Assembly (NCBI GenBank): GCA_963930645.1
Contig: OZ005653.1
Location: 209,583,496-209,647,495 of the forward strand
Length of the DNA stretch: 64,000 bases
Source: Salticus scenicus
Taxonomy: Eukaryota > Arthropoda > Arachnida > Araneae > Salticidae
Direction: 5' to 3'
Position numbers and translations under genes: made by a program. Positions 35,433 through 45,338 of the stretch are shown here, piece by piece (position 1 is the first letter of the stretch; each line of letters starts with the position of its first letter). The notes below the pieces were generated by a model that ran no database searches, was not told the DNA's origin, and worked only from the letters and a program-made list of their open reading frames with translations.

Positions 35433-35880
35433 ACTTTCTTATTACAAATTATAAGGAAGTATAGTAATCCTGATTTGCGAACTGGAATTTGTATGGATTT
35501 TGTTTGCTCGAAATCGAATGATCGCAGAATGTTTCAAATTTATACGTGTGACTGCCATGATGTCTAGTTGTACACCTGCAAGTTTCGTCTTAACACGAGC
35601 TCTCGTTTTAGAGATATCAGTGACTTTACAGGATTTTTCGTGACGTCTGTATGTGTGTGAGTGTGTATGTGCAAATTTTTGCCAAATTCGGTCGCCAAGT
35701 CGCCAATTTCGACGGAAAATCGCGAAAATCGATGTCAAGACAAAAATCAGTGTTGGCTACGAACTTGGCGACTTGGCGAGATTAGCGATCAAATTTGGCG
35801 GCGAATATTGTTTCAGGGTGGCCAGAATTAGTAAATCCTTTCTCAATTTTAACTGAATTAACTGTTTCGGTAAAATGTAG
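35433..35880 (+). repeat. Interspersed repeat with hairpin-like start ACTTTCTTATTAC
   Basis: Immediately after the foldback, TACTTTCTTATTAC is followed by ATAAGGAAGTATAGTAAT, a loose hairpin in the style of family X's 5' end (CTTTCTCTTACC...). Farther in, CGCCAAGTCGCCAA (35693-35706) and TTGGCGACTTGGCG (35765-35778) form a perfect 14-bp inverted repeat. Related TTTGGCGACTTTTGGCGAG text appears near 44250. A 66-codon plus-strand frame here has no family resemblance. Confidence 0.5.
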
Positions 35881-37099
35881 CGTTTTTCACCTCTAATTTT
35901 TGGCAAAGAGAATAAAAGTCATCTATACTCGAATGATTTTCGTTAAACTCTAAGTTATGAATTTGCCAATGAGAGATTCTGTAATAAGCCATTGCTGGAT
36001 GGACTAGTATATTTGTTCGGCGGTATCTATAATTCAATTATCATGACTTTTGTGGTTGGAGTTGCAGTTTTTCAGTTTTTTTTTTTTTTTTTTTTTGTTA
36101 GAACCTGCCTGTTTATTTACGAATCAGTTGCCTCACACAAGAATGTCATATTTTCATAACAATATGTATATTCCAATGGGTGTATAAGGAAGTCATGTGG
36201 TGTCCACCTCAGATTTCTTCCTTTCAGTTTCCAGTGTCTAAATTGCATACGAAATAACTGATTTTTTGCATTGTTATTATTTTTATTTTTTCAAAATTCA
36301 ACAGAATAAACTATTGGATTCGTATAAAATTTTGACGGCCGGTTTTTAATCAATTTACACGATTTGTGGTGCCCTGAACAAGATTTGGCCATATTTAGAA
36401 AAGACCTTTTGGTCTTTTTGTGTGTCTCTTGAATTTTGTAGCTGAGGAACTAGGGCATTCATATAAGTTACGAATTTCATATAACGATATAAATTCATAT
36501 ATGTAGATATAAATTCATATGTCCATATAAATATGTCTATTCATATATTCATTTAATTTTATATGTCCCTTTGGCATAAATTAGGTTCTATCAACTTTTA
36601 GTAAAAATCGCTCAACAGATAGCGCTTTTTCAACACTGTTTTTTTTTTTTTTTTTTTTTTTTTCATAATTTTTAATATCGAAGTGTAGGGGCGTATCCAG
36701 AGGAGGGAGGGGGGGGGTTACAGCCCCTCCCGAAATTTTGTAGAAAGTTTAAAAAGTAAAGATTAAGAGTAATATGCATGATTTCTGTACACTATGAAAC
36801 ATTATCAAACTTAGCTCAGCCCTCCCCGTAATAAAATCCTGGATACACTTACTGTGTAAGAGCATCGCTTCGAAAAGGATATACGTTTTTAATATGAGTA
36901 ATTTTTAAAAACAGCTCGTCAATACCTTTGAAACGAATGGTTGAACCATAGATTAGATATATGATAATTTAAAGCAAAATTATGGATTTATTTTTCATTT
37001 TTAACAAAAAAAAAAAAAAAAAAATTGAAAAAAGAAATTTGAAAAAAAAAAAAAAAATGCATTTCCTCATGTGTCGTTTATAGACTACAAAAGTGACTT
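35881..37099. other. AT-rich spacer
   Basis: Apart from the possible hAT-like element at 36682-36860, there are only poly-T (36078-36096, 36641-36663), poly-A (37007-37024, 37043-37057) and TATA-rich words near 36480-36560 (repeated ATATAAATTCATAT). Confidence 0.6.
36682..36860. mobile_element. Possible hAT-like miniature element
   Basis: The left side GTGTAGGGGCGTATCCAG and the right side CTGGATACACT are partly inverted (GTATCCAG / CTGGATAC). A G-run lies near the left end and CAGCCC blocks lie inside, as in the confirmed hAT miniature element at 5.77 kb. I could not find a clean 8-bp target duplication. Confidence 0.4.
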
Positions 37100-38280
37100 T
37101 TTAGTGCTAGAGGCCTATTTCAGACGGTACAGCGTTGTCGAATTTTTATACGTCACTCTTAATTGTGCTAAGGGCCTATTTCAGTCGGTTTATTGAATGG
37201 GGATTTATTGAATGAAGTCCCCCCCAAGGCACAAGTTTGACATGAGTCCCCCCCAGGCCCAACTTTGACATGAGTCCCCACCAAGGTACAACTTTGACAT
37301 GAGTCCCCCCAAGGCCCAGCGTTGTCGAATTTTTATACGTCACTCTTAATAGTGCTAAGGGCCTATTTCAGTCGGTTTATTGAATGGGGATTTATTGAAT
37401 GAAGTCCCCTCAAGGCACAACTTTGACATGAGTCCTCCCCCAGGCCCAACTTTGACATGAGTCCCCCCCAAGGTACAACTTTGACATGAGTCCCCCCAAG
37501 GCCCAGCGTTGTCGAATTTTTATACGTCACACTTAATAGTGCTAAGGGCCTATTTCAGTCGGTTTATTGAATGGGGATTTATTGAATGAAGTCCCCCCAA
37601 GGCACAACTTTGACATGAGTCCCCCCCAGGCCCAACTTTGACATGAGTCCCCCCCCAAGGTACAACTTTGACATGAGTCCCCCCAAGGTACAACTTTGAC
37701 ATGAGTCCCCCTCAAGGCCCAGCGTTGTCGAATTTTTATACGTCACTCTTAATAGTGCTAAGGGCCTATTTCAGTCGGTTTATTGAATGGGGATTTATTG
37801 AATGAAGTCCCCCCAAGGCACAACTTTGACATAAGTCCCCCCCAGGCCCAACTTTGACATGAGTCCCCCCCCCAAGGTACAACTTTGACATGAGTCCCCC
37901 CAAGGTACAACTTTGACATGAGTCCCCCCAAGGCCCAGCGTTGTCGAATTTTTATACGTCACTCTTAATAGTGCTAAGGGCCTATTTCAGTCGGTTTATT
38001 GAATGGGGATTTATTGAATGAAGTCCTCCCAAGGCCCAACTTTGACATGAGTCCCCCCCCAGGCCCAACTTTGACATGAGTCCCCCCCAGGCCCAACTTT
38101 GACATGAGTCCCCCCCAAGGTACAACTTTGACATGAGTCCCCCCAAGGCCCAACTTTGACATGAGTCCCCCCCAAGGTACAACTTTGACATGAGTCCCCC
38201 CCAAGGTACAACTTTGACATGAGTCCCCCCCAAGTCACACCTTTGACATGAGTCCCCCCAAGGCACACCTCCCCCTCATT
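37100..38280. repeat. Higher-order minisatellite (187/216-bp units built of about 27-31-bp subunits)
   Basis: Large units start with CAGCGTTGTCGAATTTTTAT at 37130, 37317, 37504, 37720 and 37936 (spacings 187, 187, 216, 216). Each has a roughly 95-bp unique part (AGTGCTAAGGGCCTATTTCAG in pieces, CGGTTTATTGAATGG) plus three to four subunits of the form AACTTTGACATGAGTCCCCC + CAAGG(C/T)(A/C)C. The last block (38025-38275) is an expanded run of about nine subunits. The step from 187 to 216 is one subunit gained. Minus-strand frames (GGTHVKV, LMSKLGL in all three frames) exist because the subunit lacks stops; I do not consider them genes. Confidence 0.92.
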
Positions 38281-38282
38281 GG

Positions 38283-38480
38283 GAAAAAGATAAAAAACGT
38301 TGTTTTGCAGCTATAAGACAGTTTGGACTTCCAACGTTATTTGTTACAGTATCTGCAGCTGAAACACATTGGTTTGATTTAATGAAAACTTTATCATGAA
38401 ATTTAGATCGTCACGAATTAACTAAAGAAGAATTTGTCGATATTAAAAAGTTTAGCAGTAGGCCTCTGGCACTAAATTAA
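38283..38480 (+). pseudogene. Helitron-like N-terminal domain fragment
   Basis: From 38283 the frame reads KKRCFAAIRQFG, LPTLFVTVSAAETHWFDLM, KTLS, a TGA stop (about 38397), then NLDRHELTKEEFVDIKKF and SSRPLALN. The pattern '..A.IRQLG.PT.F.T.SAAE..W.DL' is characteristic of the Helitron-like N-terminal domain found before the Rep/HUH and Pif1-type helicase parts of Helitron proteins. Only about 60 codons remain and the HUH motif and helicase are absent. It directly abuts the minisatellite. Its last codons (AGG CCT CTG GCA CTA AA) match, in inverted form, the sequence at 37100-37117 on the other side of the minisatellite. Confidence 0.72.
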
Positions 38481-39189
38481 AATCTGTCAATGTCAGATTT
38501 TCATGTTTTAAATAATGAAATAATGTCGTGTCTGTATAATTTTAATTTTTTTTTTTTTTTTTTTTTTTTTTAGTGATGTTAAACATTATGATTCTTGGAG
38601 TTGAAAATCGTCTGCATTAATTATAGAAAATAATTTGTATAAATAATAATAAAATAAATAATGTCGATTGCGTAAATTTCTGAAGGAAAATATAGAATAA
38701 AGTTTTCTGGTGGCCACAACAAACTAAGTTTTTTTTTTTTTTTTCGTTACTGAGAGAATCAAATGTTTGGTTAGATAGATTAATGTTTTTTTATGGCACA
38801 AGATCCCAGAAAAACGGATATTTTCAAGTTATAGTCTTAGTTTTCTTCTATTTTTGTTACTTCTCAAAAATAACCATAAGTCGTTTCTCGTTTCCGCCCA
38901 TCAAACACCGCAACAGATTTAAACTTATACGCTTCTGTTTCGGAGAAGATCATGGGAAAAGAACGTTTTGCCTCGTGAATTCTCTATATCGAATAATATC
39001 ATTTTTTCACGAAAAACAAAGCAGTAAGGAAGTGACTTTTCACATTTATGTGTCATATGGTATAACTTATGGTCACGATGCCGTAATTTTGTTCAATAAT
39101 CTGTGAACACAATCAAATTCGTATTGTTATATTAAAAAAAAAAAATAACTATTATTATCTTTCAAGCTATTTTAAAATCAAAGATTATT

Positions 39190-39226
<37 letters not shown>

Positions 39227-39649
39227 TTGTATATATATAAAAATTGTCCGCGATAAACTCCTAAACTAATGATCCAATTTTAACAAAATTTTGCATACCG
39301 TGTGCAGTTTGGTCCAACTTGAGAGATAGGATAGTTTTTATCTCAATTTATAGTCAGAATATTTTTTTATTGCAAATTATTTGTTAATTATAGCCCTTTG
39401 TTATAGTTGCTCCAAAATATCTGCGAGTTCCATAAGTTTAATTGTTGCCAAAAAAAAAAAAAAAATACGAGTTTATTTTTTTTCAACATAAAAATAAATA
39501 CATTTAATCAAACGTGAACGTTAAAAAATTATAAAAATTTAAATTATGAATCTCACGGAAATTGACGTCATAATCACTTTAAAATTTTATACACTTTGAT
39601 AAAGTGCTAATGTAGTTCTATACACAAGCGACGTGTGACGTCATTGACC
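38481..39649. other. AT-rich DNA with homopolymers and (TA)n
   Basis: Poly-T at 38548-38571 and 38730-38745, poly-A at 39132-39143, (TA)n at 39195-39223. A 107-codon plus-strand frame (38783-39106) is the longest in the neighbourhood but shows no family resemblance, no repeat partner and no start or splice context I can support. Sequence from about 39240 (ATAAACTCCTAAACTAATG, GATCCAATTTTAACAAAATT) is in the style of interspersed-repeat 5' regions. Confidence 0.5.
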
Positions 39650-40490
39650 ATCTGTGGAGCCAAGAAAAAGATTTCCTATGTTGATCGCCCATTGGATTTT
39701 TTGTAAAAAAATATTAAAAATCGAGGAAAATTATTTCCCGATTTTAATCCCCATATATCGTGTGCATGTGTTAGATTGAGTTATATTGCTGTCAAATTGA
39801 CAGAATTTTAATTTTAAATTTCAAAACTCTGTCGTCCTTGGTTTTTTTGTATTTGGAGATCAAAAATGTAACACGAAAATATGCATGCCAGATGTATATT
39901 TTCGTAATATGTATTGTACGAAATATTGTTTCATAGTATTCATTACTCTCTTAAATAAGTTATTAAAATAACCATGATTTTTGAAAGGAATTAAATATGT
40001 TCGCCAAATATGTTGGCGATTTTTTTTCTTTTTTTTCACCAAGGATGACAGATATGAAATCGATTCCGCTGCAACATATTAGTATCTCATATCAAATACT
40101 TTATTTAGACATTTGAAAACAAATTTGACTTCAAATTATGTTAGAATATTTATCATTTTCCTATTAATTAGTATATTAGTTGGATATTTATGGTGTAAAT
40201 ATCATCCTTTGAAATGAAATATTTATGTTTTCAATCGAATATGGAAGTTTGCCATTATTTATTTTTATTTTTATTTTTTCTAGAGTTTTGAAATTTAAAA
40301 TTCAAATTTTATCAATTTTACAGCAAAAGCAACTTAATCTAGCGCCTACACACACAATAACTAATACATATCTATACTCAAATATGGGGATTAAAATCGC
40401 GAAATAATTTTCCTCGATTTTTAATAATTTTTTACGAAAAATCCAATAGGCGATTAACATAAGAAATCTTTTTCTTGGCTCCACAGACAG
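39650..40490. mobile_element. Foldback with about 185-210-bp arms and a nested small element
   Basis: Left arm about 39650-39832 and right arm about 40282-40490 are imperfect inverted copies (shared GTGGAGCCAAGAAAAAGATTT, in two pieces here, AAAAATCGAGGAAAATTATTT, GATTTTAATCCCCATAT, AAATTTCAAAACTCT). The spacer includes the small element 39833-40050. Arm divergence is about 10-15% by eye, older than the 34.4-35.4 kb structure. Confidence 0.72.
39833..40050 (+). mobile_element. Small element with CGTCCTTGG / CACCAAGGATGACA ends, second copy
   Basis: Inverted relative to the copy at 34792-35003 and alignable along its full length. The ends are short inverted repeats. No protein is encoded; the minus-strand frame at 39860-40042 is accidental. 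Confidence 0.7.
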
Positions 40491-41568
40491 ACACGTCATC
40501 ACTTCAACAGAAAATTTAAAAACATGGTATATAAAAATTTTCCTAAAACTTTTTCTATTTAAAATGATACCTGTATTTACTTTAAATTTCACTTTTGTAT
40601 TTACCTGTATTTACCAATATTTCATAAGATATCCTATTTTAATGTTTTAAAATATTTATCAAATTTACTTATTTTTCTGGCTTAGCCGTATCGTTTTCCT
40701 TTTTATAACTACAGCTGTTGCCATCTTTAAAATATTTAAAATGATGAGGTCATTTTATAATAAAATTATCTATAATAGCATATATTATATTTCACTTCTC
40801 CATAAAAATTGATTTTAAAATCGTCTGCTTCTTTTATACTTTTATTTTAATAGAATTTTAATAAAAATTAAATTACATATTAGTCATTTTATATAATTTT
40901 TCAAGCCAATTTTTTGACATTTTCTTTTCTATTTTGCGCCATCGTGCTACAACATTAAAGGTAAATTTATAAATGTAATAACACTCAATTAATTATTCAT
41001 TTTCCTAATTCTGTTTTTAATTATGTTAATTTTTGAAATATTATCAAAAAATAATAAATGTAACATTTTTTCCTGTTAAAAGTTTAACTGTCTATAAGAC
41101 TTTTAAATATAATGTCACTTTAGGTAGGCACAATTTTTAATTGTGACAATTTTTCTAAAAAATCACCAAATTTAAATGTTTTGTGACTCTAAATATAAAA
41201 AAAAAAAATTGTCGGCGCCTCACTTGGGCATATTATAACTAGTAATATTACAAAGTATTGCTGATGATCCGCACTGAAATTAATTTATGAATTATGGCAC
41301 TAATTTCAGAATACCTAATACGTTTAATATTAATCACATTATTAGTCTGTTTTCTTTGGATTTAGATTCATTTTTTCATAAAAATGCTGTTGATTACAAG
41401 AAGCTACTCGAATTTTTCAATGTATGGACATGTTTTAAAATTACTTAAACAACAACTTATTATTTAATTTAACTTTATTAAATATGAAAATGTAAAACAT
41501 TTAAATAAATCTGTAAATACATTACAGAATAAGTTTATTATTGCGTATGTAAATAAATCTCCTAATAA
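40491..41568. other. AT-rich DNA without a recognisable gene
   Basis: Nothing recognised; strongly AT-rich and stop-dense on both strands. Confidence 0.65.
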
Positions 41569-41809
41569 CACTGTGCTGCAAAAAATTTTTTGTTTCGAGC
41601 CCTGATACCATTCTTGCTGATTCTTATGTAAAATGACCTTCTGAATCCGAATATGACCCCCCATTTTGCCCAATCACCCACCGTTTTCTCGGGACGCCGC
41701 ACCCTCCTCCAATTTTTAATCACTGTTCGGTAAATTTATGGCCATGAATTTGATTTGAAGAATAGAAAAGAATTATTTTATCACTTAAAACAAAAACAAC
41801 AACAATATA

Positions 41810-41852
<43 letters not shown>

Positions 41853-42145
41853 GTAATAATAGATTAATAATAATGTAATAAAAGTGATATATAATTTCAG
41901 TGGCAAATCCTTCTCCTCCCCCCCCCCAAAAAAAAAATAAATAAATAAATAAATAAAATAAAATAAAATAAATAAAAAAATCCCGTTGCTTGCAAATGTT
42001 CATGTTTTAGAATTTACCAACTCTCTAGCCCCTCAGAAAATATTTAACAGTTAAAATAATCCTACCCCCCCCCCCCTATAAATCAAATCTTTAACATAAG
42101 AATTTGCAAAAATGGTGTGGGGGCCAATTTTCCAGCAGAGCAGTG
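41569..42145. mobile_element. Foldback element with CACTG ends, copy 1
   Basis: The left end CACTGTGCTGCAAAAAATT and the inverse of the right end CACTGCTCTGCTGGAAAATT are similar. Inside, TTGCTGATTCTTATGTAAAA at left has an inverse ACATAAGAATTTGCAAAAA at right. A related element lies at 56926-57370 and shares the left half closely (ACCATTCTTGCTGATTC, CACCCA-C/T-CGTTTTCT, GGCCATGAATTTGATTTG). This copy has a (TA)n run (41806-41849), C-runs and AATA units in the middle. The flanking TA is clear at right (42146-42147) and offset by one base at left. Confidence 0.65.
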
Positions 42146-43739
42146 TAATTAAGCCATAATTTGCAAAGGTGTTTATAAACAGGTCTTAGATAATGCTATT
42201 ATAACTAGTAATATTTTTAAGCAAACTTCTTTTAAACCAGATATAATAGAAATTTTTCAAGTTTTCATAAATTATTAAAAATATATTCTAAAAATTTCAA
42301 CTATCCTTATACGGTTGTTATTCCTAAATTTCACAAAACTACCTTAAAGTTTTGAATTATTACAGTTGGTTGTAAGTCTTTTAATTATGTAGCTTGTAAT
42401 TTACTTTTAAAATCATCCGTATTTTATTTTATTTGGCTTTAGGCTTACAGTTAAACTGAAATTCACCTATAATTTGCATATATTATTTAATAACTGTCCC
42501 TGAAGAAGTACTGCTTTAATATATGCTTTCTTCCTTAGAATATATATATATATATATTTTTTTTTTATGTTAAATATTATATTTCTTCATGTGATTTAGT
42601 TTTTCTTCCAGTGAAATGTTTGAAAAGACTTTTTAAATGTATATTAATAATGTACAGGTTTTTTTTTTTTTCTTTCTTGTATTTTCTCGTTTTGTTTCTT
42701 GTCTTTCTTCTTTTTCTTTTATCAACTGCTATTATATTTCTCGCAATTTCTCAGTTTTATCCCAATGAAATTCAAGACAATTAATATTGATTGTATTGTA
42801 TTTTTTTAACAGTTTTTAACAGACTATATTATAGAGTTAAACCTGTAAAGATAGAAACAGTAGAAATTTACGTTGAAATCTGAGAGAAGTTTGTATTCTA
42901 GTATATTGTGCCTGAAAATTTACATCATGATATTGCTATTTTTGATATCAATAAATAAAGAAAATACATAATTAACAACATTTCTACAGTTGATTTATAA
43001 CAATAAAATATTGGCATCTGAATAGCAGGATGATTTTGCGATAATATTTTATTCCATTTCTTTCAGTGTATTTGCATATGACATAAAAATGTTTTAAAAA
43101 ATTCATTTGTTGGTTTGTTTTTAGGAGTATTTTACTGTAATGTTATGTCAATAGTCTTTTAAAGAGAAAGGAGATTACCATAAATTAACCTAAAATTAAA
43201 AAAATAAAAATTAAGGAATGTAACGTTTTCTTTACATATGTCAAACGTCCATATTAAAGATGAAAGAAAGATAAAAATATTCTCTGTTTTACAGAACTTC
43301 CCTTAACTTTTCTTCATTAGTATTCAAATATTTTCTTTCCGCAAAATAGTCTTTATTTAGGTTTAAAAAAAAATAAGGAAAAAATAATCACTCCTTAAAT
43401 AATCTTACAGGTCGTGATTTACTTGTCTCATTGTGTTCAGTCAACAGTTAATTAAAGGTTAATCTCACTCCCCAAAAATAAACTTGTCATTAGCTGGCTA
43501 AGGTTAAAAGTCAGCTCAAAAATGAATCTAATAGGAAAAGTCTTTTAAAAAAAAAAAACTTTGCTTGTTTACAAAGAACTTTTACAATGGGAACCTTGAA
43601 TAGATTACCATTTTATTATCTTGTCCACCTTATTTAGTTCATTAAATCGTTAACCTAAACAAATACAAAAAGAAAGGAAAGCAAAAATAAACAAGTCCTT
43701 CCGGCTTATTCGGAAGGGTAGGTTGATTTCTTTTTCATT
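42146..43739. other. AT-rich DNA without a recognisable gene
   Basis: Nothing recognised except a (TA)n run (42540-42557) and poly-T tracts. Confidence 0.65.
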
Positions 43740-45338
43740 ATCAAGTAGCCGTCATTTTCTTTCAAAATGGCGGCTACAAATTATTAATGCACTTGGTAGA
43801 AATAGTAATGTAGGCTATGCACATATGGATTTTTAAGCAAATCAGTTCATAAATACCTTTTTATTTGGATTTAAAATTTTCAAGTGGCCGGCGCTTGGAA
43901 AGAAAATGGTGAGTTACGTTGAGAAATATATGAAATGTATTTGTGAGATAAGTCTACTGTACACATATAGTTCGAATTAATTCAAAATCTCAAAAATCAT
44001 CATGTTGAAAAATTAAGTGGCTCGCGCTTCGATCAAAATGGCAGAAAAAGTTCCTCATCTAAAATATCGTTTCAAATTTGAAAATAATTTTTTTTGTAGA
44101 AATTCTTTCAAAGAGGGTTAGTAAGTGGATAAAATGTTAGTTTTCTGCATTTCTAGCTTGTTTTAGCAGTAAAATAGCCTAATTTTCCCTTAAAAACGCA
44201 TCAAAAAGATCCAGCAACGCAGGTAATGGATTTTGCGCCAAATTTGGCGACTTTTCCCCTTTGGCGACTTTTGGCGAGAAAATACTTATTATCGATATTC
44301 CAAAGATGGACGCAATAACGTGATTGGTTCACGAGTTACGTGAATTTTCCAGATTTTTGTTGTTTGAATGAATGTTGAATGATAAATCCATTTTTCAACT
44401 TTGATTTGAATTGATTAAGTATTTCTAAAGTTACCGTGATAACAAATTTTCCATGGCTTCCAGTTGGAAACAATACAATGGAACAAGTTGCCCAGCAAAC
44501 ATATCTAAGATATTTGAAGCATAGGTTCACTGTCCAACTGTGGTTTAAATCAGTGCCGTGTTTCAAAAATTAATTTTATGACAAATTTTCAAGTGGCAGT
44601 CTAAGTGGTTGCAACTTGGAAACAAAATGGCAAAACAACTTGCCCAGCGAAATCATCCAGTATACTTGTATAAGTTCCTTGTCCAGTTCTAGTTCAAATT
44701 AAATCAGTATTTCAAAAATTATCGTTATACAAAATTTTCAGGTGGCACCACTTAGAAAAAAAAGCGGAGTGAGATGCCCAGCGAACTAATCTGAGATATT
44801 TGAAGGATTAATCCACTACCCAAATTTGATGCGAATTGATTCTGTATACCATACTGAGAAATTTTCAAGTGGCAGCCACTTGGACATAAAATTGCGGATG
44901 AAGTCACCAAGTAAACTTATCCTAGATATTTGAACCATAAGTTCACTATCCAACTTTTATTTGAATTCGTTCGGTATTTTAAAAGTTATCGTGATGGCAT
45001 ATTTTCAAGTGGCAGTGTGATTTCAAGTGGCTGGAACTTAGAAACAAGATGTCGGGACAAGTTGCCCAGTGAGAACATTCAAGATAATTATATTATAATA
45101 TCACTGTCCAAATTTGGTTCGATTTGGAGTATTATTTCAGAAGTTATCGTGATTTTAAATTTTCAAGTGGGAGCCTGATTTCAAGTGGTCCCGCTTAACT
45201 TAAGAAATCTGCCACTTTATTAAAAATGGCGGATATAGTTTACTAATGAACTTGATTGAGATCCTTATGTGGTCTGCATTTACATCAAAATTCAAACAAT
45301 TTCGGAATACGCTTTTTACAATTTAAATTTGAAAATTT
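43740..45338. repeat. Satellite array, diverged monomeric part (about 130-160-bp units)
   Basis: Units are recognised by ATTTTCAAGTGGC, a following (A/C)CACTTGGA-type half-palindrome, an AAAATGGC-like word, TTGCCCAGCGAA, AGATATTTGAA and GTTCACTGTCCAA. Starts lie near 43879, 44586, 44732, 44862, 45001 and 45158. Spacing is roughly 130-160 bp and similarity between units is low (perhaps 60-70% by eye). It passes directly into the better-conserved dimeric part. Near 44220-44280 the array is interrupted by GCGCCAAATTTGGCGAC and two TTTGGCGACTTTT(CC/GG) words. The short frames in it are not genes. Confidence 0.8.
43745..43777. repeat. 14-bp-arm hairpin carrying AAAATGGCGGCTAC
   Basis: GTAGCCGTCATTTT, loop CTTTC, AAAATGGCGGCTAC, with one mismatch in the arms. 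It lies at the left edge of the satellite and contains the array's ATGGCGG motif. Confidence 0.8.

Noticed and set aside
37974..38268. Three overlapping minus-strand open frames rich in GGTHVKV / LMSKLGL repeats
   Set aside because: All three frames are open because the minisatellite subunit has no stops on that strand. Repetition of the DNA explains the peptides.
38783..39106. 107-codon plus-strand open frame
   Set aside because: It is long for this background but has no family resemblance, no partner in the window and no supporting promoter or splice signals that I can see.
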